The translations under genes were made by a program, and so were the position numbers. From Nitratireductor luteus (GTDB lineage Bacteria > Pseudomonadota > Alphaproteobacteria > Rhizobiales > Rhizobiaceae), in assembly GCF_026162365.1 (NCBI RefSeq), contig NZ_JAOANW010000006.1, positions 310,001 to 374,000 of the forward strand: DNA of 64,000 nt, given 5' to 3'. Of the stretch, positions 35,745 through 44,534 are shown in pieces. Numbering within the stretch: position 1 is the first letter of the stretch; each line of letters starts with the position of its first letter. The notes beneath the pieces were generated by a model. It was not told where the DNA came from and did no database searches. It saw only the letters and a list, made by a program, of their open reading frames with translations.

Positions 35745-37448
35745 ATGACCGTCGCATTCAAGGAGCGTCAGGGCCAGCAGATGGCCCTGACGGTGGGGAT
35801 CGTCGTCCTCATCGTCGTCCTTTCGCTGCTCCCCATGGCGCGGCTTCTTCAGGAGGTCGTTCTTCCGGGCGGCCGTTTTTCCCTCGACATCATCCGCTCC
35901 GGGCTTGTCGACAACACTACCTGGGTCGCCACCTGGAACACGGTGTATGTCGGCCTCGGCGGCACGCTTCTCGCGCTCGTCCTGGGCGTGGCTGTCGCTC
36001 TTCTCGTGTCGCTGAGCGATGTGCGCCAACGCCAGGCCTTCGTCCTGTGCTTCGTTACGCCGCTTATGATCGCACCGCAGGTGACGGCGCTCGCATGGCT
36101 GCAGGTTTTCGGACCGTCCAGCCCGATGCTGGACCTTCTGGGCATGGCGCCGCCGCTCGGCACGCCCAATCCGCTTTACTCGCCGGAAGGCATCGTGCTG
36201 CTGCTCGGCATCCAGTATGCGCCGCTGGTCTTCCTGATCGTGCGCGCCGGCCTGCGCAAACTGCCGCGCGAACTGGTCGAGGCAGCGCAATCGAGCGGCG
36301 CCAGCTGGTTCCGCGTGCTGCGCACAGTCATCCTGCCGCTGATGACGCCGTCCATCGTGGGTGCGGCGGCGCTGACCTTCGTGTCCTGCGTCGGCAATTT
36401 CGGCATTCCGGCTTTTCTGGGCATCCCGGCAAACTATCTGGTGCTGCCGACGCTCATCTATCAGCGGCTGGCCGGCGGCGGCCCGGCGGTGCTTTCGGAG
36501 GTCGCCTTCCTTTCGGTGCTGATCGGCATCATCGCCATGGTCGGCATCCTGTTGCAGGACAGGATAGCCAAGCGGCGCGACTTCCGCATCACGTCGACCT
36601 CGCTACCCGCCGCGCCCTACAGGCTTGGCCGCTGGCGCATTCCCGTCGAGATCGGCATGTGGCTGCTGATAGCCTTCATCCTGGTGCTGCCGCTGATCGG
36701 ACTCATCCTCACATCGCTTGTGCGCGGCTATGGTGTCACGCTAAGCGCCGATACGGCGACACTGGAGAACTATCGTTTCGTCATCCTCGAACATGCGGCC
36801 GCCAAGCGCGCATTTGTGAACAGCCTTTATCTGTCCGCTACCGCCGCCATCTTTGCCGTCTTCGTCGCCATTCCGCTTGCCTATGCGATCGCGTGGGGCA
36901 AACATCGCTGGGTCAAGGCGCTGAACCTGGCGATCGAACTGCCCTATGCGCTGCCGGGCGTGGTGCTTGCCATCGCTTCGCTGCTTCTGTTCCTGAAACC
37001 GATGCCGATTACCGGGATCCATATCTACAATACGGTGTGGATCATCCTTTACGCCTATCTGGCGCGCTTCCTGGTGCTGGCGGTGAGGCCGACGATCACT
37101 GGCTATTTCCAGCTCGACCGAGCGCTGGAGGAGGCGGCCCAGGTGGCCGGCGCCGGACTTTTCACACGGATGCGCACCATCATCTTCCCGCTGATCGCGC
37201 CAGCGGCGATTGCCGGCGGCCTGCTCATCTTCATGACGGCGCTCAGCGAACTGACGGTGTCGGCGCTGCTGTGGTCGTCGGGATCGGAGACCATCGGCGT
37301 CATCATCTTCTCCTTTGAGCAAGGGGGCGATTCCAAATATGCGGCGGCGGTCTCGGCCATCATGGTCGCGACCACCTTTCTCCTGATGCTGCTCGCCAGC
37401 CTCTTTGCAAACAGATTACCGGACGGAGTGCTTCCATGGCGGGATTGA
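35745..37448 (+). CDS. ABC transporter permease, FbpB/AfuB-type fused double permease
   Basis: A 567-residue inner-membrane protein with two homologous permease halves, each with about six segments and its own EAA loop (ELVEAAQSSGASWFRVLRTV and ALEEAAQVAGAGLFTRMRTI). It would form the whole channel alone. It starts 12 bases after the binding-protein stop and overlaps the ATPase gene by 13 bases. This is the only binding-protein-permease junction in the window with no hairpin. Confidence 0.88.
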   Translation: MTVAFKERQGQQMALTVGIVVLIVVLSLLPMARLLQEVVLPGGRFSLDIIRSGLVDNTTWVATWNTVYVGLGGTLLALVLGVAVALLVSLSDVRQRQAFVLCFVTPLMIAPQVTALAWLQVFGPSSPMLDLLGMAPPLGTPNPLYSPEGIVLLLGIQYAPLVFLIVRAGLRKLPRELVEAAQSSGASWFRVLRTVILPLMTPSIVGAAALTFVSCVGNFGIPAFLGIPANYLVLPTLIYQRLAGGGPAVLSEVAFLSVLIGIIAMVGILLQDRIAKRRDFRITSTSLPAAPYRLGRWRIPVEIGMWLLIAFILVLPLIGLILTSLVRGYGVTLSADTATLENYRFVILEHAAAKRAFVNSLYLSATAAIFAVFVAIPLAYAIAWGKHRWVKALNLAIELPYALPGVVLAIASLLLFLKPMPITGIHIYNTVWIILYAYLARFLVLAVRPTITGYFQLDRALEEAAQVAGAGLFTRMRTIIFPLIAPAAIAGGLLIFMTALSELTVSALLWSSGSETIGVIIFSFEQGGDSKYAAAVSAIMVATTFLLMLLASLFANRLPDGVLPWRD

Positions 37449-38515
37449 GCATCCACAACGTCACCAAGAGTTTCGGCGGGACCAATGCGCTCGACGACGT
37501 TTCCATCGACGTGGCGGATGGCGAATTTCTCGCCGTGCTCGGCCCTTCGGGCTGCGGCAAGACCACGCTTTTGCGCCTGATCGCCGGGTTCGAGGAGGTG
37601 ACGGGCGGGCGCGTCAGCATCGGCGGAAGCGTCGTGTCGTCGACCGAACTGAACGTGCCGCCGGAAAGGCGCCGCGTCGGCATCGTCTTTCAGAACTATG
37701 CGCTGTGGCCGCATATGAGCGTGGCAGAGAATATCGGTTATGCGCTCAAGGTGGCGCGCGTGGGCCGGGCCGAGCGCGAGGCGCGGGTGAAAGGCGCGCT
37801 CGCCCTGGTGAACATGGAACAATATGCCGACCGACGACCGGCCAATCTTTCAGGCGGGCAGCGGCAGCGCGTGGCGTTGGCGCGCTGTCTCGTTGCCGAG
37901 CCGAGCCTGGTGCTGTTCGACGAGCCGCTGGCAAATCTCGACGTGCATCTGCGCGCCTCCATGGAGGACGAGTTCGCCGATTTCCACAAGCGCACCGGCA
38001 CCACCATCCTCTACATCACCCATGACCAGGCCGAAGCCATGGCGCTGGCGGACCGGATCGCCGTCATGGATCACGGCCGGCTGATGCAGCTTGCCACACC
38101 GCGCGAGCTCTATCATGAGCCGGCCAACGAGATGGTCGCCTCCTTCATATCGCAGGGCATGGTGCTTCCGGCCGATGTGCTGACCGACGAGAAGAAGGGC
38201 GAGTGCAAGGTCAAGGTGCTGGGCCAGGAACTGGTCGTGCGCTGCCGCAAGGGCGAAACCCCGCGCAGGAACGCTCGCATCTGCTGCCGCGCATCGCAGA
38301 TCGAGGCGGTAACGGGCAAGGGCGAAGGCTTCGCGGGTACGATAACGCGAGCAGTCTACCGCGGCGGCGCGGCGCGCGTGGAGTTCGAGCCCGACGGCGC
38401 GCCGAATACGGGGCTGCATTTCGACCAGCTGGATCCGGTGACATTCGAAGCCGGCGGTCGCGCGCGGCTACGCCTGACCTCGGGCTGGCTGATCCCGGCC
38501 GCTGGAGTCGCGTGA
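37436..38515 (+). CDS. ABC transporter ATPase, FbpC/AfuC-type
   Basis: A 359-residue ATPase. Walker A GPSGCGKTT, signature [13 protein letters not shown], Walker B LVLFDEP and the switch His in ITHDQAEAM are intact; a C-terminal TOBE region follows. It overlaps the permease gene by 13 bases and the hydrolase gene by one base (TGATG), so the whole run is one operon. It energises the importer whose permease and binding protein precede it. Confidence 0.88.
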   Translation: MAGLSIHNVTKSFGGTNALDDVSIDVADGEFLAVLGPSGCGKTTLLRLIAGFEEVTGGRVSIGGSVVSSTELNVPPERRRVGIVFQNYALWPHMSVAENIGYALKVARVGRAEREARVKGALALVNMEQYADRRPANLSGGQRQRVALARCLVAEPSLVLFDEPLANLDVHLRASMEDEFADFHKRTGTTILYITHDQAEAMALADRIAVMDHGRLMQLATPRELYHEPANEMVASFISQGMVLPADVLTDEKKGECKVKVLGQELVVRCRKGETPRRNARICCRASQIEAVTGKGEGFAGTITRAVYRGGAARVEFEPDGAPNTGLHFDQLDPVTFEAGGRARLRLTSGWLIPAAGVA

Positions 38516-39687
38516 TGCTGAGGGTCGATCTTCAGGGCGGATTCGGTGAGAAGGGCCGCACCAGCATCGCGGTGGGCGATGGGGCGACACGGATCATGCT
38601 GGATGCGGGCATCAAGGTCGGTGCTTCGGGCGATGAGTATTATCCCCTTCTCGCGCGACCCGTTACCGAGATCGACGCGCTGTTCATCTCGCATGCCCAT
38701 GAGGACCATATAGGCGCGCTGTGCCGGCTTCTGAAACTTGGCTATCGCGGGCCGATCCATATGACGGCGGAGACGCGGGCCGAGATGCCGGCCACGCTCA
38801 CGCAATATGCCGACGCTGATGAACTGAGGCGGTTTCCGCCGGATGGCGGGCAGATACGCATCTTCCGGCCGGGCGATGTGCTTGAAGCGGGTTCGATGCG
38901 GGTGGAGACCGGCAGTTCCGGCCACGTGGCGGGCGGGGTCTGGTTTTCGGTGGAGCATGAGGGGCGAAGGATCGTCTACGCTGCCGACATGGTGCCCAAC
39001 AGCCCCGTTTTCGACATGCAGCCATTGCCCGCCTGCGATGTCCTGGTTCTGGACGCCTCCTACGGGATTGACACCGTTTCGGGGGCGGAACGGGCGGGAG
39101 AGATCGCCGTATGGGTTGCCGCCAACCGGGATGGCTGCCTGCTGCCGACACCGCTTTCCGGGCGGTCGCTGGAGCTGATGGCGACGCTGGATCTGCCATT
39201 TGCGATCGAGGCCGGCATGCGCGCGCCGCTCGCCATGCAAATCGGCGTGGCTGGCGCATTGCGGCCGGGGCGCGCCGAACGCCTGCGCGAAAAGCTGGCT
39301 GATGCCATTGATTGGGAGACAGGAACAGCGTTGCCCGAGCGGCCGCTGCTGGTGCATGATGGCATGGGTGTGGCCGGCCCGGCGAAGGCGGCCATTCGGA
39401 CGGCCGACAAGCAGGGCTATCCGATCCTTTTGACAGGTCATCTGCCGAAGGGCTCTCCGGCGGCATTGCTGGTCGAGCGGGCGCGCGCGGCCTGGATACG
39501 CCTGCCGACGCACCCGACCCTGCCGGAGAACCTTGCGCTGTGGGAAGCGGCTGGCCGGCCGGCGGTGCTCGGGCACTCCTGCGAACTGGATGTTCTCCAC
39601 CAGATACGGGACCACCTTCCACCGCTCAAAACCCGGTTTCGCACGGGGCAGAGCTTTGATGTCCTGCAGTCAGGTGGAATTACCTGA
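38515..39687 (+). CDS. Metallo-beta-lactamase-fold hydrolase, beta-CASP-like
   Basis: A 390-residue binuclear metal hydrolase. SHAHEDH (His60, His62, Asp64, His65), SGHVAGG and a later AADM and LGHSCEL supply the metal ligands, and LLTGHLPKGSPAALL recalls the beta-CASP insertion of nuclease-type members. It has no signal peptide. It probably cleaves a phosphodiester bond in the imported compound. Its last codons (for QSGGIT) and stop come from the dispersed repeat at 39666, so the gene end may have been altered by that element. It overlaps the ATPase stop by one base. Confidence 0.75.
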   Translation: MLRVDLQGGFGEKGRTSIAVGDGATRIMLDAGIKVGASGDEYYPLLARPVTEIDALFISHAHEDHIGALCRLLKLGYRGPIHMTAETRAEMPATLTQYADADELRRFPPDGGQIRIFRPGDVLEAGSMRVETGSSGHVAGGVWFSVEHEGRRIVYAADMVPNSPVFDMQPLPACDVLVLDASYGIDTVSGAERAGEIAVWVAANRDGCLLPTPLSGRSLELMATLDLPFAIEAGMRAPLAMQIGVAGALRPGRAERLREKLADAIDWETGTALPERPLLVHDGMGVAGPAKAAIRTADKQGYPILLTGHLPKGSPAALLVERARAAWIRLPTHPTLPENLALWEAAGRPAVLGHSCELDVLHQIRDHLPPLKTRFRTGQSFDVLQSGGIT

Positions 39688-39714
39688 CTTCTGCATGAAT
39701 GCGGAAAACAAGAA
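39666..39714 (-). repeat. Dispersed palindromic repeat, copy 2
   Basis: The inverted copy of the element at 3361-3411: GTCAGGT/ACCTGAC arms at 39669-39688, then an imperfect CTGCATGAATGCGG hairpin. Over 47 bases I count four differences from copy 1. It overlaps the end of the hydrolase gene and supplies its stop codon at 39685-39687. Confidence 0.75.
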
Positions 39715-39774
39715 GGTGGAATGTGACGCGCCCGACGCCCGCACGGGCTCCAGATCATCGAATAGAGAGCGATC

Positions 39775-40524
39775 ATGCGCATCCTGGTTTCAAATGACGA
39801 CGGAATCGAGGCTCCGGGGCTTGCCCTGGCGGCCGAGGCGGCGGCGAAACTGAGCGACGATGTCTGGGTGGTCGCGCCGGATGGCAAGCGCACCGCCGCC
39901 GGAACCTCCCTGACCGTCGCCCGGCCGCTGACCGTGTACCGCCTCGGCGGTCGCCGCTTCTCCTGCTCGGGCACGCCCGCCGATTGTGTCGTGACGGCAA
40001 TGACCTGGCTGTTCCGCGATGGCGCTAAGCCGGATCTTGTGATCGCCGGTGTCAATGACGGGCGCAATGTCGGCGAGGATCTTGCTTATTCGGGAACACT
40101 GGGCGTGGCACGCGAGGCGACCTTCTGGGGCCTGCCGGCTATCGGCTTCTCGCGCGTCAAGGAGCCCGATGTCCGGGATGGCGACGCCGACTGGCTGGCG
40201 CGGTTGATCGGGGGGCTGTGGCAAGGCCGCGCCGGCTGGGCAATCGAGGGACATTGGCTGAGCGTCAACCTTCCGACGCGCCTGCCGGCCTCCTTTACCC
40301 AACCGAGGATCGGCCGCGACAAGATCGCCCGTACTGCCACGGTCGTGAAGGATGACGGCAATCTGGTGGAGCTGGTAGTGCCGCGCGGCCGTGCGCACAG
40401 CACGCGCGAAGGCGACGAGAACAGCATGATCGCCAAGGGTTTCGCGACCGTGAACCGGCTCAACTGGTTCGGCGAAACACCGCTCGACGGCGCATTCGTG
40501 GATGGTCTGGGCACGGTGCAGTAG
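39775..40524 (+). CDS. SurE-like 5'/3'-nucleotidase (phosphomonoesterase)
   Basis: A 249-residue metal-dependent phosphatase of the SurE fold. The metal-site Asp pair is in SNDDG (residues 6-10), Asn94 in AGVNDGRNVG, and YSGTLGVARE is the usual active-site loop. The Ser ligand of canonical SurE is replaced by Thr40 (GKRTAAG). It is not next to pcm or nlpD, where the housekeeping surE usually lies, and sits behind the transporter operon instead, so it is probably a specialised paralogue that removes phosphate from the imported ester or hydrolysis product. Confidence 0.8.
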   Translation: MRILVSNDDGIEAPGLALAAEAAAKLSDDVWVVAPDGKRTAAGTSLTVARPLTVYRLGGRRFSCSGTPADCVVTAMTWLFRDGAKPDLVIAGVNDGRNVGEDLAYSGTLGVAREATFWGLPAIGFSRVKEPDVRDGDADWLARLIGGLWQGRAGWAIEGHWLSVNLPTRLPASFTQPRIGRDKIARTATVVKDDGNLVELVVPRGRAHSTREGDENSMIAKGFATVNRLNWFGETPLDGAFVDGLGTVQ

Positions 40525-40527
40525 CGT

Positions 40528-42192
40528 TCAAACTGCCTTCAGCCGCGAGCCGCTCAGGAGGCCCTGTTCTTCGAGAACGGGGTAGGCGAGGGTGGCCAGG
40601 AGCGAGTTGATCTGCTTGAGGTCGCGGATCGTGTCGAGGTGGATTGAGCTGGTTTCGACACTTTGTTCCGAGCCCTGGCGCAGCCGTTCGAAATGTCGTC
40701 TGCTCGTTTCCTTTTCCACTTCGCGCAGCCGGTCCTTTTCCATCACCAGTTCACGCGCGGTTGCCGCGTCCCGCGTCACCAACAGGTTGAAGGCGAGGCG
40801 CGCATTGGCCAGCACGGACCCATGGAAACCGGAGAGCTCGCGCCAGCCTTCCGGGGTGAACTCCACCCCGCGCTCCATCTTCTTCTCCACATGCGCGAGC
40901 ATGTTGCGCACGATGATATCGCCCACCTGCTCCAGCTTGACGCAGACGCCGAGCAATTCCTGGCAGCGGCGGGCCTCTTCGTCCGACATGCCCCGCTCGG
41001 TGATGCGGGCGAGATAGAGCTTGATCGCGGCATGGCGCCGGTCGACCGTATCGTCCATGGTGGCCAGCGCGTCGATCGCCCTGCGGTCGGCCTTCTCGTA
41101 CAGTTCGAGGATGCGGCAGAGCATGAATTCGATGGTTTCGCACATGCGCACGGCCTCGCGGGTGACATTGGCGAGCGCCTGCTGCGGATTTGTGAGGGCG
41201 CCGTCGTCGAGCGCGCTCGTTTCCCGGATGGCCGCCGGCTCCTCTTCCTTCGGGCCGGCCTGCAAAGCCACTATGGCCTCTGTCGCCTTGAGCACCAGCC
41301 GCGACAGGGGGATGCCGGCCAGAAGGATCAGGATGTTGAAAGCGATATGCGCGTGAATGATGCGGTCGGCGGGATCGGCGCCCAGGCGCTCAAGCGAGGG
41401 ATCGAACACCACGAAAGCCGCCAGCAACACTACCGAGCCGAGGCCGCGCATGAGCAGATTGCCGAGCGGAACCACGCGATAGGCCGGCGGCGAGCCGCGC
41501 GTCAGCATCGGCGCGATGAAGGAGGAGCCGAGATTGACGCCGAGCACCATGACGATGCCGAGTTCGGGCGGAACGATGCCACGCGCGGCGAATGTCGTCA
41601 GAAGCAGCACCGCCGCTATGCTGGAGTGAAACACATAGGTCACGACGGCGGCGAGCAAAAAGGCCGAGATCGGGTCGCTGGAGAGATAGCCGACGATCAG
41701 CGGAACGATGGTGCTCTGGCGCAGCGGCTCGGCTGCTTCGCTCATCATTTCGAGCGACAGGATCAGCAGCCCGATGCCGACGAGTATGCGGCCGAACTGC
41801 CGCCACTGCCGCCGCTCCGTGGTCAGGAAGATCACCGTCCCGGCAAGCAGGCAGATCGGAACCAGCAGCGTGAGGTCGAAACTGAGCACCTTCACGACGA
41901 GCGCGGAGCCGACCTCTGCCCCGCGGACCGCGAGGATGCCCGACAGCCCGGTGACGATGCCGAGGCCCGCGAAGGAACCGATGAGGAGCGTGACCGCGGT
42001 GGAGCTTTGCAAGGCTACCGCCATGGCAAGGCCCGTCAGCGCCGCCAGCACCGGGTTGCCCAGCGTTCGGCGCAGGCGCTGCCTCAACACATTGCCATAG
42101 GCGCGTTCGACGCCGGTGCGCACCATTCTGGTGGCCCAGAGCAGCAGCGCCACCGCGCCGGCCATATGCAGGAAGAAGACGGAACCGCTCAT
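40528..42192 (-). CDS. Na/Pi-cotransporter family protein with PhoU-like domain (YjbB-like)
   Basis: A 554-residue membrane protein. The N-terminal half has two inverted Na/Pi-transporter repeats: QSSTA (62-66) in the first and FHSSIA in the second, where the family usually has QSS. The C-terminal third is a PhoU-like helical bundle in the cytoplasm. The E. coli relative YjbB exports phosphate. It converges on the SurE-like gene three bases away, so the two are neighbours but not in one operon. In this location it could vent phosphate released from organophosphates. Confidence 0.85.
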   Translation of the reverse strand: MSGSVFFLHMAGAVALLLWATRMVRTGVERAYGNVLRQRLRRTLGNPVLAALTGLAMAVALQSSTAVTLLIGSFAGLGIVTGLSGILAVRGAEVGSALVVKVLSFDLTLLVPICLLAGTVIFLTTERRQWRQFGRILVGIGLLILSLEMMSEAAEPLRQSTIVPLIVGYLSSDPISAFLLAAVVTYVFHSSIAAVLLLTTFAARGIVPPELGIVMVLGVNLGSSFIAPMLTRGSPPAYRVVPLGNLLMRGLGSVVLLAAFVVFDPSLERLGADPADRIIHAHIAFNILILLAGIPLSRLVLKATEAIVALQAGPKEEEPAAIRETSALDDGALTNPQQALANVTREAVRMCETIEFMLCRILELYEKADRRAIDALATMDDTVDRRHAAIKLYLARITERGMSDEEARRCQELLGVCVKLEQVGDIIVRNMLAHVEKKMERGVEFTPEGWRELSGFHGSVLANARLAFNLLVTRDAATARELVMEKDRLREVEKETSRRHFERLRQGSEQSVETSSIHLDTIRDLKQINSLLATLAYPVLEEQGLLSGSRLKAV

Positions 42193-42334
42193 CGAACCTC
42201 GTTGCTCTCGACCTCCGCGAAGGCCGCTTTACGGCGCTGGCAGCCTGGTCCTGCACCGAGCACTACTGTTACATTAGTAATTATGAAATGACAAATGTTC
42301 AAACACCTGCTCGTCGTGACAGCCTGTCTCTCGG

Positions 42335-42357
42335 TGGTTGGGTGATAGGCCCAACCA
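42335..42357. other. Hairpin in the AT-richer gap between the Pi transporter and PbpC genes
   Basis: TGGTTGGG and CCCAACCA with a seven-base loop. It lies 70 bases past the PbpC stop and 143 bases upstream of the transporter start. It may be a weak terminator for the cell-envelope pair. The rest of the 234-base gap is AT-richer but holds no other feature I can support. Confidence 0.35.
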
Positions 42358-42426
42358 GTTAGTCCCATTAACTAGCTAATCATAGCGCACCGGTTCCGGA
42401 AATCCCGTCCTGAACCTCGACAGACG

Positions 42427-44532
42427 TCATTCCAGGAAGACGCGGACGCTCGCGGTGCGGCCGGCCGCGTCGATAACCGTGAGGGTCGAAGCCCCGCCGC
42501 CGTCGGGCTGCCATGAGGCGGTGCGGCGGCGGAACGTCTCGGCCAGCGGTTCGCCATTGGCCAACCAGCGGAACGGTGCTCGCCCGCCGATGATCTTCAG
42601 GGCCAGTGGCGCTGCGTCTGTTTCATGCGCGAAACCGAGGTCGATGCGGGCGCCCTCGGGCGGGAAAACGATCTCGGGGGCAGGCTCGGTCGGGGCGCCG
42701 GGAATGGGCGCGCCGCTCGAAGAAGCGAACCGGCGAAGCGAGGCGGGCATTTCCGAAGCGGCAAGGCGCACCGCCCCGGCGGGCGCGCGCGGAAACGGCG
42801 TGACGCCGACGCCGGAACGGGAAAAGCCCTCGAACAGGATTGGGGCGGCGGCGAGATAGCCGGTCAGCCCCGGCACCGAGCCCCCATCGGGCCTGCCGAC
42901 CCACACGCCCAGGACGTGACGCCCGTCGTAACCGACCGCCCATGCGTCGCGGTAGCCGTAGGAAGTGCCGGTCTTGTAGGCGATGCCGAGACGGGGGGTG
43001 CCTTCGGGCGGCGCCACGCCCGAAAGCATGTCGGCGATCTGCCACGCGGCCTGCGGCGTCAGCACCGTTGCCGGGCTGGCGGCTTCCGCGTCCGGGTGGT
43101 GGCGCAGGGGTCGCGCCTTGCCGCGATTGGCCAGCCCGGCGTAAAGCTGCACCAGCCCTTCCAGCGTCAGTCCTGCGCCGCCGAGGCCGATCGCAAGCCC
43201 GGGCGTTTCGCCCGGCGGCAGAACGGGGACCACGCCAACGGCTCTCAGCCGCGACATGAGCCTGGCCGGCCCGACCGCATCGAGCAGCCGGATCGCCGGC
43301 ACGTTGAGCGACATCTGCAGCGCATCGCGCACGCTGACGTCGCCCTGATAGTCCATGTCGAAATTGCGCGGACGGTATCCATGAAAATCGGCTGGCCTGT
43401 CCTCTATCATGGTTTCCTGCATCACCAGCCCGTCTTCGATGGCAAGTCCGTATATGAAGGGCTTGAGCGTCGATCCGGGGGAGCGTTGCGCCACGCTCAT
43501 GTCGATCCAGCCGGCGCGCGCCGGATCGAAATAATCGGCCGATCCCACCCGCGCGAGCACTTCGCCCGAACGGGCATCGGCCAGCATCATGGCGACCGAA
43601 ACGCGGGGGCCGAGGCGGCGCGCGCCTTCTTTCGCCACCGCTTCGAGCGCGGCCTGGATGCCCCTGTCCAGCAGGAGCCGATGATGAAGCGCGTTCTGTT
43701 CGGCGCGGATCGTGGCGTCGGCCAGATGCGCGGCGAAGGCCGGCAGCGGCAGCCGCCTCGAGGCCACGTGTTGCCGCGCGGCACGCTCCACCTCGCTTTC
43801 GGGAATGATGCCGGCTCTGGCCATGCGGGCGAGCACACGGTCGCGCGCCGACTTTGCCGTCTGCGGATGCCGGTCGGGCCGGCGTGCCTCCGGCGATTGC
43901 GGCAGGGCCACGAGGAGCGCGGCTTGCGACAGGCTCAGCCTTTGCGGCTCTTTGCCGAACCAGGCAAGGCTTGCGGCCCGCACGCCTTCCAGATTGCCGC
44001 CATAGGGCGCCAGTGTCAGGTAGAGTTCCAGAATGGCGTCCTTGGAAAGCCGCCTTTCGATCTGCAGAGCGCGGGCGATCTGGCGGAACTTCGCGGCAAA
44101 GCTGCGCTCCTTGCGCGGCTCGAGCAGGCGCGCGAGCTGCATGGAAAGGGTGGAGCCGCCCGAAACGATGCGGCCATTGGCGACGAGCTGGATAGCTGCG
44201 CGGGCAAGCGCCATGGGATCGACGCCGGAATGCGCCCGGAAACGCTTGTCCTCATAGGCTATGAGCATTTTCAGGAATTGCGGATCGAGCTTGCTGACAT
44301 CCGCCTTGAGCCGCCAGCGTCCGTCCTGTGCTGCCGCATAGGCGCGCAGCAGCGCGCCGTCGCGGTCGAGCACCTCGACGGAAAGGCCGCCGTCGCTTTC
44401 GAGCGGCGGCGGAAAGGCGCGGTCCAGCCAGTCGAGGGTGAAGAAGGCGCCGGCCGCAAGCAGGACCGCCAGCGCGGCTGCGCCCAAGACGCTACGCCGT
44501 ATCCACCTTCGCGCTCTGCCGGACCTTTCCAC
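42427..44532 (-). CDS. pbpC: Penicillin-binding protein 1C
   Basis: A 701-residue bifunctional murein synthase. One N-terminal membrane segment is followed by a GT51 glycosyltransferase domain (EDKRFRAHSGVDP, the usual EDRxFxxHxG box with Lys for Arg, and GGSTLSMQLARL), a transpeptidase domain (Ser in SPGSTLKPF, then KTGTSYGYRDAW) and the C-terminal BiPBP domain. The start is a GTG at 44532, two bases after the alpha-2-macroglobulin stop; codons upstream overlap that gene. PbpC genes next to bacterial alpha-2-macroglobulin genes are a common pair, thought to guard and repair the envelope. Confidence 0.9.
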   Translation of the reverse strand: MERSGRARRWIRRSVLGAAALAVLLAAGAFFTLDWLDRAFPPPLESDGGLSVEVLDRDGALLRAYAAAQDGRWRLKADVSKLDPQFLKMLIAYEDKRFRAHSGVDPMALARAAIQLVANGRIVSGGSTLSMQLARLLEPRKERSFAAKFRQIARALQIERRLSKDAILELYLTLAPYGGNLEGVRAASLAWFGKEPQRLSLSQAALLVALPQSPEARRPDRHPQTAKSARDRVLARMARAGIIPESEVERAARQHVASRRLPLPAFAAHLADATIRAEQNALHHRLLLDRGIQAALEAVAKEGARRLGPRVSVAMMLADARSGEVLARVGSADYFDPARAGWIDMSVAQRSPGSTLKPFIYGLAIEDGLVMQETMIEDRPADFHGYRPRNFDMDYQGDVSVRDALQMSLNVPAIRLLDAVGPARLMSRLRAVGVVPVLPPGETPGLAIGLGGAGLTLEGLVQLYAGLANRGKARPLRHHPDAEAASPATVLTPQAAWQIADMLSGVAPPEGTPRLGIAYKTGTSYGYRDAWAVGYDGRHVLGVWVGRPDGGSVPGLTGYLAAAPILFEGFSRSGVGVTPFPRAPAGAVRLAASEMPASLRRFASSSGAPIPGAPTEPAPEIVFPPEGARIDLGFAHETDAAPLALKIIGGRAPFRWLANGEPLAETFRRRTASWQPDGGGASTLTVIDAAGRTASVRVFLE

Positions 44533-44534
44533 CG

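Noticed and set aside
34740-38515. Ferric iron ABC transporter label
   Set aside because: The binding protein lacks the paired iron-binding tyrosines, and the surrounding genes concern phosphate esters; no siderophore or Fur-box feature was seen.
42240-42300. Possible Pho box before the Na/Pi-transporter gene
   Set aside because: Only one good half-site (ATGACAA at 42288-42294, complement TTGTCAT) is seen; the second half at the required 11-base spacing does not match, so PhoB control is not supported.
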